Of a stretch of DNA of 64,000 bases, positions 34,993-43,939 are shown piece by piece (the first letter of the stretch is position 1; each line of letters opens with the position of its first letter). A program made the position numbers and the translations under genes. The notes below the pieces were generated by a model. The model did no database searches and was not told the DNA's origin. It saw only the letters and a list, made by a program, of their open reading frames with translations. Source of the DNA: Caulobacter sp. 73W (lineage in GTDB: Bacteria; Pseudomonadota; Alphaproteobacteria; Caulobacterales; Caulobacteraceae); contig NZ_CP158375.1 in NCBI RefSeq assembly GCF_041021955.1, forward strand, positions 1,302,001-1,366,000. Reading direction: 5' to 3'.

Positions 34993-36537
34993 TCAGCGTC
35001 GCTTCAATAGCGAGGCCAGGAATGCGGGCTTCTGGGCCGGCGGGGGATCTCGCCGGCTCAGGGTCCAGGCCAGTTGCTCGACGCCCCGCGCCGCCTTCGA
35101 GTCCGGCGCGATCTGGCTGACCATCCGGCTGTTGTTGGCTGCATCGCCGAACAGGCGCGGCTCGAACGGCAGGACCAGTGAAGCCTTCATCCCCAAGGCC
35201 TCGCAGAAGTCCTTGGTCGGGATTTCCGGACGGCCGGGCATGCCGACCTGATTGAGCACGAGGCGCGGCTGCAAGGCGCGCGGGCGCGACTGCCGCAAGA
35301 GATCGACCAGATTCTTGGCGTTGCGCAGGGCGGTCAGGTCCGGCGTGGCCACGACCACCACCTCATCCGCGCCGATCAGGGCCTGACGCTTCCACGCGCT
35401 CCAGGCGTTGGGCATGTCCAGGATGATGACGGACGCCTCCGTCCGCACCTTGCCCAGCACGGCGCCGAACGCGGCGGCGTCGATGTCGTAATCCTGGTCA
35501 AGGCGAGCCGGGGCGGCGAACAGGGACAGCCGATCCGAACACCGGATGAGCATCTGCTCCAGAGCCGGGGCGTCCAGCTTTTCGGGGGCGGACAGGGCGT
35601 CAGCCAGGCTCTGGATCGGGTCCTGGTCGAAATCGAGACCCGCCGTGCCGAACGCCAGGTCGAAGTCGGCCAGCAGCGCGTCGGCCTGCAGTCGCTCGGC
35701 CATCACATAGGCGAAGTTGTGCGCCAGGGTGGACGCCCCCACCCCGCCCCTCGCGCCGACGAAGGCCACCTGCCGGCCGGCGGGGGCCTGCGCGCGATCC
35801 AGCCGCAGTTCGACGATCGCCTCGACCAGCGCCGAGGGCGCGGCGGGGGTCAGCAGGTAGTCGGCGACACCCTGCCGGGTCAGTTGCCGAAACAGGCCGA
35901 TGTCGTTGGTCTCGCCCAGGACGATGATCCGGGTCGTGGACCCGCATAGGCGTTGCAGCTCTTCGATCATGCCCGGCAGGCGGTCAGGCGTCTCGCTGCT
36001 CTCCACCACGATCAGGGACGGCGGCGCCTGCTCGGCGTAGTGCTCCAGGGCCGCCGCCAGGCCGCCCATCCGGACGTGGGCCGCCAGGCCATGCAGTCGG
36101 CGATCCCCCACCGCCGCCTCGACCAGATCGCCGGAGGAGGCGTGCAGGCAGAAGGCGTGAATCGAGACGTCGGGCGCGGCCTCCGGCTCGATCGGCGCGG
36201 CCATGACCTGTTCGACGTCGGCGATCAGGTCGCCGACCGGATTGGTCGAGTCATAAGGGTCGAACGCGTCGTCCCAGGATCCAGCGGCCTCGATCTCGGC
36301 GTCGGTCGGCGCGGCGTCGAATTCCCAGGCCGCGTCCGCCTCGGCGCTCCAGGCCTCGAGTTCCGGCTCGGTCTCGGCGGCGGCCGGGAACACGTCCTCC
36401 AGCCTCGGCGAGGGCGCGCTGGCGGGCGGCGGCGGCGCGCTTTCGGCCTTGTGGTCGAAGGCCTCGTCCCAAGGCGCGGCCGGGGGCGGAACGAACTCGT
36501 CGTCGAGCGGATTGGCGTCGGCCGGGCGGGAGGTCAT
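34993..36537 (-). CDS. CpaE/TadZ-like pilus-assembly localisation ATPase
   Basis: A 514-aa protein. Residues 1-120 are acidic and Pro-rich, 120-245 form a receiver-like domain (IIVLGETNDIGLFRQLTRQGVADYLLTP) and 255-500 a MinD/ParA-type ATPase. The deviant Walker A is GARGGVGASTLA: the signature Lys and the second Lys of KGGxGKT are Arg and Ala. LADFDLAFGTAGLDF and IILDMPNAW complete the site. CpaE/TadZ proteins place Flp pilus machinery at the pole. No other cpa/tad genes are nearby, so this is an orphan paralogue. Confidence 0.85.
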   Translation of the reverse strand: MTSRPADANPLDDEFVPPPAAPWDEAFDHKAESAPPPPASAPSPRLEDVFPAAAETEPELEAWSAEADAAWEFDAAPTDAEIEAAGSWDDAFDPYDSTNPVGDLIADVEQVMAAPIEPEAAPDVSIHAFCLHASSGDLVEAAVGDRRLHGLAAHVRMGGLAAALEHYAEQAPPSLIVVESSETPDRLPGMIEELQRLCGSTTRIIVLGETNDIGLFRQLTRQGVADYLLTPAAPSALVEAIVELRLDRAQAPAGRQVAFVGARGGVGASTLAHNFAYVMAERLQADALLADFDLAFGTAGLDFDQDPIQSLADALSAPEKLDAPALEQMLIRCSDRLSLFAAPARLDQDYDIDAAAFGAVLGKVRTEASVIILDMPNAWSAWKRQALIGADEVVVVATPDLTALRNAKNLVDLLRQSRPRALQPRLVLNQVGMPGRPEIPTKDFCEALGMKASLVLPFEPRLFGDAANNSRMVSQIAPDSKAARGVEQLAWTLSRRDPPPAQKPAFLASLLKRR

Positions 36538-36714
36538 CCGGCGCGTCCTTCCGAGCTCAGGCCCGCGCTGACGGGGTCAGCCGTCGCGAGGGTCATGGTC
36601 GGCGCGGAACGCATGATCGGAAGCTCACCCCTTAAGCGGTCAGCCGTCCAACGGCTGCGACCCGGTCGCCGGAAACATCCCGGCCGGGTCGCATCAACCC
36701 TTTCGCCATTATCG

Positions 36715-36729
36715 TTAACGACCTCTGAA
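36715..36729. promoter_or_regulatory. CtrA-like site upstream of CpaE-like gene
   Basis: TTAACGACCTCTGAA matches TTAA-N7-TTAA with one mismatch. It is 178 nt upstream of the CpaE-like start. Weak evidence on its own; pilus genes are known CtrA targets in Caulobacter. Confidence 0.3.
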
Positions 36730-36767
36730 GAGCGGCCCTCCACGGCCTGCGCGAAAGGTCGCAGCGC

Positions 36768-37261
36768 TCATGTCGCCGGGACGACGCGGCCGTTCCGATC
36801 GGTGCTCCAGCCTGCTCGCCAGCCCGCCGGACAGTCGCCAAGCAGACGGTAGTGACGCGTCTGTTCGCGCACGATCTCGCCGCCGTCGAGGCTGCGCATC
36901 CGCATGTAGACCGAGAAGTCCCGCTGCGGGTCGCCGGCCAGGAAGTTCTCCACCAGCATCGGGCGCTCGTCGGCGATGCAGCGGATATTCACGCGGTTGG
37001 GCAGGAACTCCGGCTGGGCGTTCAGGGCGCAGGCCTTGCCCTGGTGCATGGGCACCATGCGCTCGAAGCCGGCGCGGATTTCGGGGCTGGCGCACAGGGT
37101 GACCTTGGCGGTCTCCTCGCCGGCCGTCACCACGGCCACGGACCACAGCCGGGGCGGATTGAGCGGTCAGCCTCGCGGCCCAGCCGCTCCATCGCGGTCT
37201 CCTGCCGGCAGCCGCCGATCAGGGCAAGGACGCAGGACGTCAGAACCGCAAGCCGCACCAT
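36768..37261 (-). pseudogene. Putative lipoprotein, frameshifted, unrecognised
   Basis: From ATG 37261 the frame reads MVRLAVLTSCVLALIGGC, a lipoprotein signal with lipobox and Cys18, then QETAMERLGREADRSI, and soon terminates. A second frame from about 37160 to the stop at 36768 encodes 123 residues with protein-like composition (LCASPEIRAGFERMVP, FSVYMRMRSLDGGE). One added base at the G run 37151-37154 joins them. I do not recognise the mature domain. If the frameshift is real, the exported protein is lost. Confidence 0.65.
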
Positions 37262-37322
37262 GATCGCTCCCGCCAGGCCACGAACGTAGCCTGGCGGGGT
37301 TGATTACGAGTGTAAACTGAAA

Positions 37323-37640
37323 TCAGTCCTTACCCTCGACCTTCTCCTCGTGCCCGGTGATCGAGCCTTCCACGAAGAGGTACTCGCGCAGCTGGGCGTC
37401 GAACTCGGCGTCGTTGCGGCGGATCCACTCCAGGGCCATGGCAGCGTGCTCGATCTCCTCGCGCGCGTTGTGGAGGAGGATCTTCTTCAGCTCTTCGTCG
37501 TCGGTGTCGTCCGCGCGCTGGCGATACCAGTCGACGGCCTCCAGCTCTTCCATGAGCGAGGCGATGGCGTAGTGCAGATGGATGGTCTTCTTCTGCAGGC
37601 TCTCACGGGGAACGTGCAGGTCGGTGGAGTTATCGGGCAT
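37323..37640 (-). CDS. Encapsulated ferritin-like protein (EncFtn)
   Basis: A 105-aa two-helix ferritin-like protein whose dimer forms the ferroxidase centre. Key residues fall at the family positions: Glu32 (MEELEAVDWY), Glu62 and His65 (REEIEHAAM). EncFtn proteins are normally cargo of an encapsulin nanocompartment and carry a C-terminal loading peptide. Here the tail VEGSITGHEEKVEGKD lacks a clear loading motif, and no encapsulin shell gene is in the window. ATG 37640 has GGAG 6 nt upstream. Monocistronic, upstream of nothing on the same strand but a terminator-less gap. Confidence 0.88.
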   Translation of the reverse strand: MPDNSTDLHVPRESLQKKTIHLHYAIASLMEELEAVDWYRQRADDTDDEELKKILLHNAREEIEHAAMALEWIRRNDAEFDAQLREYLFVEGSITGHEEKVEGKD

Positions 37641-37697
37641 CGGGGTCTCCGTCTTGGACCACCTCAACGCCCGACAGGCCTTACGGCTCCGCTTGGA

Positions 37698-39164
37698 CTA
37701 GTCCTCTTCGCGGATCGCCCGGGCGCCGACCTTGGCGACCCGCAGGGCGTTGGTGCCGCCCGTGGTGCCGAAGGGCACGCCGGCGACCACCACGATCTCG
37801 TCCTGCAGAGCGGCCAAGCCCTGGCGGCGAGCGGTCTCGCAGGCCTGGACAACGGCGTCGGTCATGCGCTCCACCGGCGGAACTTCAACGGCTTCGACGC
37901 CCCAGGCCAGGGCCAGGCGGCGGCCGGTGTTGATCATCGGCGAGACGGCGACCACCGGGCGGAGCGGGCGTTCGCGCGAGATACGCAGGGCCGTGCCGCC
38001 GCTTTGGGTATAGGCGACGATGGCTGCGGCCTCGATGGCTTCGGCCACCTGGCGGGCGGCGGCGGCGATGGCGTCGCTGGAGTTGCGCTCCGGCCGGGCG
38101 CGGCGGCGCTCAGTCAGGGTCCGCCACCCCTCGTCACGCTCGACGCGGGCCAGGATGCGGCTCATGACGCCGACCGCCTCGATGGGAAACTGACCGGCAG
38201 CGGTCTCGGCGGACAGCATCACCGCATCGGCGCCGTCGAACACCGCGCCGGCCACGTCGGAGGCCTCGGCGCGGGTCGGGGTCGGGGCGGAGATCATGCT
38301 CTCCAGCATCTGGGTGGCGACGATCACCGGCTTGCCCAGACGGGTGGACACCGAAATGATGCGCTTCTGGGCCAGCGGCACCTCTTCCGGGGGCAGCTCC
38401 ACGCCCAGGTCGCCGCGGGCGACCATGACGCCGTCCGAAAGCTCGACGATGGCTTCGAGGTCGGCGAGGGCCTGGGGCTTTTCGATCTTGGAGACTATCC
38501 AGGCGCGGTCGCCGATGATCTCGCGCGCCTCGATCACGTCTCGGGCGCTCTGCACGAAGGACAGGCCCACGAAATCGACGCCAGCCTCCAGGGCGAAGGC
38601 TAGGTCGGCGCGGTCCTTCTGGGTCAGGGCGGCGATGTCGAGGGCGACGTCGGGGACGTTGACGCCCTTGCGGTCGGACAGGCGGCCGCCGACGATCACC
38701 TCGGTCTGCAGATGGTCGCTGGCCACGCGGGTGACGCGCAGCTGCACCTTCCCGTCATCCAGCAGCAGGCGCATGCCGATCTGGGCGGCGGAGATGATCT
38801 CCGGGTGCGGCAGGTTCACCCGGTCCAGGTTGCCCGGGGTCGGATCGAAATCGAGGCGGAACGGGCGGCCGTTGGCCAGCACCACGTGGCCGGCCTGGAA
38901 GCGACCGATGCGCAGCTTGGGGCCCTGGATGTCGGCCAGCACGCCGATGGGGCGGCGATAGCGCGCCTCCAGCGCGCGGATCGTCTCCAGCCGGGCGGCG
39001 TGGTCGGCATGGTCGCCGTGGCTGAAGTTCAGGCGGAAGACATCGACGCCCGCCTTGAACAGGGTCTCGATCACCTTCGGATCGGCGCTGGCGGGGCCCA
39101 AAGTGGCGACGATCTTCGTCCGGCGGTCGCGGGAGATGCGGGGCGAGCGGACGGATCGAGTCAT
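37698..39164 (-). CDS. pyk: Pyruvate kinase
   Basis: A 488-aa glycolytic enzyme converting phosphoenolpyruvate and ADP to pyruvate and ATP. TKIVATLGPAS, FRLNFSHG, VLADIQGPKLRIG, IVSKIEKPQAL (catalytic Lys), VMVARGDLGVELP, VIVATQMLESMI and DAVMLSAETAAGQFP are all in order, with the C-terminal allosteric domain following. ATG 39164 starts the family-like MTRSVRSPRISRDRRTKI; the open frame upstream is not conserved. Confidence 0.97.
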   Translation of the reverse strand: MTRSVRSPRISRDRRTKIVATLGPASADPKVIETLFKAGVDVFRLNFSHGDHADHAARLETIRALEARYRRPIGVLADIQGPKLRIGRFQAGHVVLANGRPFRLDFDPTPGNLDRVNLPHPEIISAAQIGMRLLLDDGKVQLRVTRVASDHLQTEVIVGGRLSDRKGVNVPDVALDIAALTQKDRADLAFALEAGVDFVGLSFVQSARDVIEAREIIGDRAWIVSKIEKPQALADLEAIVELSDGVMVARGDLGVELPPEEVPLAQKRIISVSTRLGKPVIVATQMLESMISAPTPTRAEASDVAGAVFDGADAVMLSAETAAGQFPIEAVGVMSRILARVERDEGWRTLTERRRARPERNSSDAIAAAARQVAEAIEAAAIVAYTQSGGTALRISRERPLRPVVAVSPMINTGRRLALAWGVEAVEVPPVERMTDAVVQACETARRQGLAALQDEIVVVAGVPFGTTGGTNALRVAKVGARAIREED

Positions 39165-39274
39165 GGGCTCTTGGGCTTTCAGGCGGTGGGAGGCCCGGTT
39201 GATCGACCAGCCTTCACGCCACGTCAAGCACGAGACGATGACAGCAATATTCTATTGCAATGCAACATGTTGCC

Positions 39275-40042
39275 CTAGAGCCCGGCGGCCAGCGCGCCGA
39301 ACAGCCGATGAGCCGGCAAGGCCGCGCCGTCGAGGCGCGAAATGGCGCGCAGACCGATCAGGCTGTTGGTGATGAAAGCGCCGTCGCAAGCGCGCAGCGC
39401 TTCCGGCGTGAAGCGCCCCTCCACCACCTCGATCTTCTGCCTTTTCGCCTGTTCGATCACCCGGGCGCGGGTGATTCCGGCCAGCACGCCGCATTCCAGG
39501 GCCGGGGTCACGAGCTTTGCGCCCATGATCCAGAAGATGTTGGCGGCGGCGGCGCAGGCCGGCTCGCCTCGCGTGTTGAGCATCAGGGCCTCTTCCGCGC
39601 CGGCGGCCAGCGCCTCGCGCCGGGCCAGGACGTTGTCGAGATAGGCGAGGCTCTTCAGCCGCGAAGCCGGCGAACCCTCGTTGCGGCGCACATGGCTGGT
39701 GGCGAGCGTGGCCGGGGCCTGAATCGCATCCGGCGCCGGGGCGACATTGACGAAAACCCGCGCGGTGATCGCCTTGGGCCGGTCCAGCCCGCGCCCGCCA
39801 GAGCCGGCGGTCAGGGTCAGGCGCACGACCGCCCGTCCCTTGTTGAGCAGCGCCGTCGCAAGGGCGTTGGTGCAGGCGACCCGCGTCTGGAACTCGTCAG
39901 GCAAAGGCAGGGCCAGGGTGGAGCAGCCCGCCGTCATCCGCGCCCAGTGCGCGGCCCAGTGCTCCATGCGGCCGTCCACCGCCAGCAGGGTCTCGAACAG
40001 CCCGTCGCCCAGCAGCAGGCCGCGATCGTCCGTGGGGATCAA
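39275..40042 (-). CDS. pabC: Aminodeoxychorismate lyase (class IV aminotransferase fold)
   Basis: A 255-aa PLP enzyme that would split 4-amino-4-deoxychorismate into p-aminobenzoate and pyruvate for folate synthesis. GLLLGDGLFETLLAVDGRM is the class IV N-terminus, the PLP Lys is in SRLKSLAYLDNVLAR, and ANIFWIMGAKLVTPAL plus GITRARVIE follow. Its ATG overlaps the pabB stop by 4 nt, which supports PabC over a branched-chain aminotransferase. Confidence 0.9.
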   Translation of the reverse strand: MIPTDDRGLLLGDGLFETLLAVDGRMEHWAAHWARMTAGCSTLALPLPDEFQTRVACTNALATALLNKGRAVVRLTLTAGSGGRGLDRPKAITARVFVNVAPAPDAIQAPATLATSHVRRNEGSPASRLKSLAYLDNVLARREALAAGAEEALMLNTRGEPACAAAANIFWIMGAKLVTPALECGVLAGITRARVIEQAKRQKIEVVEGRFTPEALRACDGAFITNSLIGLRAISRLDGAALPAHRLFGALAAGL

Positions 40043-41388
40043 GCCACGCCTCCCATCAGGGCGCGGCGCAGTGCGGCGATCTTGTCCTCGGTCTCCTGAC
40101 GCTCGGCGACGGGATCACTGTCGGCGACGATGCCGGCGCCGGCGCGCGCCTCGAAGCTCCAGCCCTCGGCGTCCTCGATAAAGGCCAGGGTGCGGATCAG
40201 CACGCTGGAATCCAGGGCCCCGTCGAAGCCGGCCCAGAACATCGACCCGCAATAGGGACCGCGCGGGGCCTCCAGGCCCGAGATCACCTTCATCGCCTGC
40301 ACCTTGGGCGCGCCAGTGATCGACCCCGGCGGGAAGGCCGCGCGCAGCAGGTCGATGGCGGTGAGCCCAGGCGCCAGACGGCCGGTCACCGTGGACACCA
40401 GGTGATGCACGTTGGCGAAGCTCTCGATGCGGAACAGCTCAGGCGCCGCCACCGCGCCGGGCGCGCAGACCCGCGCCAGGTCGTTGCGCATCAGGTCGAC
40501 GATCATCAGGTTCTCGGCCCGGTCCTTGGCGCTGCCGCGCAGCTCCTCGACCAGCTCTGCATCCTCGCCCGGCGTGCGGCCGCGCGGACGGGTGCCCTTG
40601 ATGGGCCGGGTCTCGACCCGGTAGCCGCCGGCGCTGGACGCCAGGAAGCGCTCCGGCGAATTGGACACCACCGCCGAGGACGGCAGACGCAGATAGGCGG
40701 CGAAGGGAGCCGGGCTGTCGTCGAGCAGGCGGCGGATGACATCGAACGGCCGCGCCCGGGCCGTCAGGCGACCGGCCCAACCCCGGGCGATGTTGGCCTG
40801 GAAGAGCTCACCCTCGACGATGCGGCCGACCACCTCGGCCACCGCCCGCTCATAGACCTGCGGCGCGTCCAGCGGATCGAAGGCGGAGGCCAGCGGTCCC
40901 TGGACCGGGGGATGCTCGGCGCCGTCCAGCCACCGCGCCGCTTGCTGGGCGCAGGCCTGGGCGCGGGCGTCGTTCTCCCCCCGCCCCACGGCCAGCACGC
41001 GTTTGGCGGCGTGGTCGAAAGCCAGCAGCGCCGGATAGCGCCCGACGGTCATGTCCGGCCAATGATCGTGGCGGGCGAGCTCCACCGGCTCGAAGCGCGC
41101 GCCGAGCTCGTAGGAGGCGAGCCCCGCGACGCCGCCCTGGAACGGCGGCCCCGAGGGGTCATGCGGCTGGCTGTCGCCGAGCAGTTCGCGTAGCACCACC
41201 GATGGATTTTCATCATCCCCGAACCTGACGGTCGCCGTACGGTCAGGCTCACGCAGAACATAGGACCATCGACCTTGCGCGCCGCCGCCTCCCGACAGCA
41301 GGCCCATGGCGAACGGCTCCTCGGCGAAGGCGCAGAGCACCGCCGCCGGCTCGCGCCAGGGGAAAGCCAGGATCGAGATCGCCTGCAT
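40039..41388 (-). CDS. pabB: Aminodeoxychorismate synthase component I
   Basis: A 449-aa chorismate-utilising enzyme aminating chorismate for p-aminobenzoate. Motifs: GELFQANIARGWAG, PIKGTRPRGRT (catalytic Lys), LMIVDLMRNDLARVC, PPGSITGAPKVQAM and GYCGS-like PYCGSMFWAGFDGALD. Start ATG 41388 is chosen for GGAAGG 5 nt upstream; ATG 41400 is the alternative. It heads the pabB-pabC operon. An FNR/FixK-like site lies about 80 nt upstream. Confidence 0.93.
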   Translation of the reverse strand: MQAISILAFPWREPAAVLCAFAEEPFAMGLLSGGGGAQGRWSYVLREPDRTATVRFGDDENPSVVLRELLGDSQPHDPSGPPFQGGVAGLASYELGARFEPVELARHDHWPDMTVGRYPALLAFDHAAKRVLAVGRGENDARAQACAQQAARWLDGAEHPPVQGPLASAFDPLDAPQVYERAVAEVVGRIVEGELFQANIARGWAGRLTARARPFDVIRRLLDDSPAPFAAYLRLPSSAVVSNSPERFLASSAGGYRVETRPIKGTRPRGRTPGEDAELVEELRGSAKDRAENLMIVDLMRNDLARVCAPGAVAAPELFRIESFANVHHLVSTVTGRLAPGLTAIDLLRAAFPPGSITGAPKVQAMKVISGLEAPRGPYCGSMFWAGFDGALDSSVLIRTLAFIEDAEGWSFEARAGAGIVADSDPVAERQETEDKIAALRRALMGGVA

Positions 41389-41467
41389 CGCGCCTTCCAT
41401 TAAGGTTACCCGCTCAGATCGGTCGCGCACAAAGCTTCGCCTTGAGCGGCGAGGCAAGAGCGATCTT

Positions 41468-41481
41468 TTGACTGGGATCAA
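41468..41481 (-). promoter_or_regulatory. FNR/FixK-like site upstream of pabB
   Basis: TTGACTGGGATCAA matches TTGAT-N4-ATCAA at nine of ten conserved positions. It lies in the short gap between the UMF1 transporter stop and pabB, centred about 86 nt upstream of ATG 41388. It may be chance; pabB is not a known low-oxygen gene. Confidence 0.3.
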
Positions 41482-41484
41482 GTT

Positions 41485-42924
41485 TCACGCGGCGCGCCGC
41501 TTCAACGGGCCGCCGCCGCGGATGAAGAAGGTACCCGCCAGTCCGGCGAGCAGCAGCAGGGCGATCGGCATGAAGCCGGCCCGTTGGCTCTGGAAGGCGG
41601 CGGTGGCGAACTTCACCAGCATCGAGCCCAGCCACATGGTCACCGTGCCGGACAGGGCGTAGAGGCCGAAGAAGGCCGCCGCCCGCTCCGCCGGCGCTAG
41701 GCGCACCATCAGAGTCCTGCTGGAGGCGTAGGAGCCGGTGACGAAGACAGCCACGCCGCAGCCGAGGGCCAGATAGATCACCTCGGGCAGGGAGCGGAAC
41801 ATCGGCCCGTTCCAGACGTCCTGCGAGGTCGGGTCGAACGGCTCGACGAAGAACAGGCGATCCCTCGCCATGCCCAGCTGCGCGGTCAGGCATAGCACCG
41901 CGCCGAGGATCTCCACCTGCACCGCCCGCTTGGGGCCGAACAGGGTGTCGAACCAGCCGGCGAGGACCCCGCCCGCCGCGCCGCACAGGCTGAGACAGAT
42001 ACCGAAGGCCAGCATCTCCAGCACGCCCCATTGCATGACGCCGGCCGCATAGACCCCGCCGAACAGCAGCAGGGCCGTCATGCCGTCGGTGTAGATCATG
42101 CGCGCGGCCAGGAAGACGGCCGCGTCCCTATGCGCCTTCAGTCCGCGCACCGTGGCGATCACCTCCCGCAGGCTGCTGCGAAGCGCCCGCAGCGGATGGA
42201 TATCGGTGGCGGCCACGTCGCGCGTGAAAAAGAATAGCGGCAGCGAGGCGACGACCATGAAGACCCCGACCAGCGGCCCGACGATGCGGTCCGGCTCGTG
42301 CGCCGCGACGTCCAGGCCGAACAGCGGCGTCGCGGGGATGAAGCTCCAGCCGACGTGGCCCGGTAGGGCGAAGGCCCAGAGCACGAACACCAGCATCGCC
42401 ACCGAGCAGGCGCTGCCTAGCGCCAGCGCGAGACCCGAGGCATGCGCCGCCTGATGCGGTCCCGCCGCCTGTCCGAGCAGCGCGTTGTGCAGCACCTCGT
42501 TCCAGGCGAACAGGACGCCGACGACGATCAGGATCGCCGCGACCCCGGCCATGGGGAGGCCCGAGCCATCGGGGGCCGCAAACCACAGGCAGGCCGTCAG
42601 CGGCGCCATCAGTCCGACCATCAGGGCCAGCAGCGGCTTGCGCGCGCCCGACTGGTCGATCGCCACGCCCAGCAGCGGTCCGGTGATCGCCGCGATCAGG
42701 CCGTAGGTCATGCCGATATCGGCGACCATGGCCTGCCCCCGCACCGGGTCGCCGACCATCACGTTCGCGAAGTACGGACTGAAGATGTAGATGGTGATGA
42801 GGATGACGTACGGGTCGCGCGCGCCCTGGAACAGGGCCCAGCTCAGCGCGCCCCGCGACAATCCACGCTCCTGGTGATCATCCACGGACGATCCCCCCGG
42901 CGACGCGCCGCGACTGTCGCTCAT
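41485..42924 (-). CDS. MFS transporter, UMF1/Atg22-like family
   Basis: A 479-aa protein with about twelve membrane spans. WALFQGARDPYVILITIYIFSPYFA near the N-terminus and GPLLGVAIDQSGARKPLLALM (the MFS loop 2-3 motif) mark the UMF1 family, related to the yeast vacuolar amino-acid exporter Atg22. SYASSRTLMVRLAPAERAAAFFGLYALSG is conserved in the second half. The substrate is unknown. The gene precedes pabB on the same strand. Confidence 0.87.
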   Translation of the reverse strand: MSDSRGASPGGSSVDDHQERGLSRGALSWALFQGARDPYVILITIYIFSPYFANVMVGDPVRGQAMVADIGMTYGLIAAITGPLLGVAIDQSGARKPLLALMVGLMAPLTACLWFAAPDGSGLPMAGVAAILIVVGVLFAWNEVLHNALLGQAAGPHQAAHASGLALALGSACSVAMLVFVLWAFALPGHVGWSFIPATPLFGLDVAAHEPDRIVGPLVGVFMVVASLPLFFFTRDVAATDIHPLRALRSSLREVIATVRGLKAHRDAAVFLAARMIYTDGMTALLLFGGVYAAGVMQWGVLEMLAFGICLSLCGAAGGVLAGWFDTLFGPKRAVQVEILGAVLCLTAQLGMARDRLFFVEPFDPTSQDVWNGPMFRSLPEVIYLALGCGVAVFVTGSYASSRTLMVRLAPAERAAAFFGLYALSGTVTMWLGSMLVKFATAAFQSQRAGFMPIALLLLAGLAGTFFIRGGGPLKRRAA

Positions 42925-43045
42925 GATGTTCCACTCCCCCCGCGCCCCGTCATTGATTGCGGGCCGTCAAGGCGGGGGAAACTGGAGCCAGAACCGTGAA
43001 ATGTCACTCGCAAAACGCGACTGACCGAGAAAACGCCCTTAGATA

Positions 43046-43498
43046 TCAAAGATCTTTCGGAAGAACTCTCTGCTCCACCGCAAGGGAGGGCTTGCCAGCC
43101 CACCGGCTGAAGACACCGATGGCGATTGAGACCAGCGTCACCCAATAGGTCACCTGCAGCGCGGACAGATAGGTCGCCGGCATGACGGCGGACGGGTCCA
43201 GAGCGAAACGCAGATGGATCATCAGCGAGACCAGTTGCGCACCGGCCGCCGTTATCAACCAGCGTTGCTGTGTCCGGAATGCGAGCCACGCCAAGAGGGC
43301 GAGCATGGCGGCGTCGATCAGGGCGGTGCCGTACTGCGGAGCGCTGAGGTCCGGCCGAGCGACAAGCGTCGACGCTCCCCATGCGGCCAACGACCCAAAG
43401 GCCGCCGCCCGCTCCGTGGCCCCGCCACGATGGGCCGCCGCGAGGCAGGCCAGGATTTGCAGGACGATCCAAAGAACCGACAACACCAAAGCGAACAT
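43046..43498 (-). CDS. Small integral membrane protein, unrecognised
   Basis: About 150 aa with four predicted hydrophobic helices (near residues 3-22, 30-48, 60-78 and 105-130). No conserved motif that I recognise. ATG 43498 (MFALVLSVLW) is chosen as it starts directly with the first span; an upstream ATG in the same frame would add 11 polar residues. It sits between the UMF1 transporter and another small unknown gene, all on the minus strand. Confidence 0.7.
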   Translation of the reverse strand: MFALVLSVLWIVLQILACLAAAHRGGATERAAAFGSLAAWGASTLVARPDLSAPQYGTALIDAAMLALLAWLAFRTQQRWLITAAGAQLVSLMIHLRFALDPSAVMPATYLSALQVTYWVTLVSIAIGVFSRWAGKPSLAVEQRVLPKDL

Positions 43499-43559
43499 GA
43501 AACGACCCCCGGGCGCCCGCCCGAGGGTCACGGTGACTCAAGTCGCCTCGAACGGGAAG

Positions 43560-43898
43560 TCAGACCGTTTCAGTGGCTGGGGCGACCGCCGGAAACTCCG
43601 GCTTGTCGCCGGGGCCATAGGCGACATGCCCAAGGCCGACCTGCCGCTGGGTGGCCTCCAGTTTCTTATGCAGGGTCCACAGCTTGCCGCGCGCCTCTGT
43701 CAGCAGCGCGGTGACCTCGCCCGCCGCTTCGAGCAGTTGCTGACCATGGGCGATGCTGAGACCGGCCCGGGCGCGAGTGGCGGGAAAGCGGGACATCACC
43801 GCGGCGATGCTGGCGAGAGAATTGTCGAGGGCCTCTTCGCCGGCGAACAGCGCGGCAGCGATTTCCAGGGCGGCGGCTTCACGAACTTCCATGCTCAT
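43560..43898 (-). CDS. Small hypothetical protein, helical
   Basis: About 112 aa, helical, no signal peptide or membrane span. The core (LEIAAALFAGEEALDNSLASIAAV and ARAGLSIAHGQQLLEAAGEV) has heptad-like hydrophobic spacing. The C-terminus is Pro/Ala rich. ATG 43898 is chosen; in-frame ATGs at 43892 and 43925 are possible. It may be co-transcribed with the helix-turn-helix cluster upstream. Function unknown. Confidence 0.65.
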   Translation of the reverse strand: MSMEVREAAALEIAAALFAGEEALDNSLASIAAVMSRFPATRARAGLSIAHGQQLLEAAGEVTALLTEARGKLWTLHKKLEATQRQVGLGHVAYGPGDKPEFPAVAPATETV

Positions 43899-43939
43899 CT
43901 TCGGTCTTTCAAAGCGCGGGCTCATGAAGCCGCGCGTCG

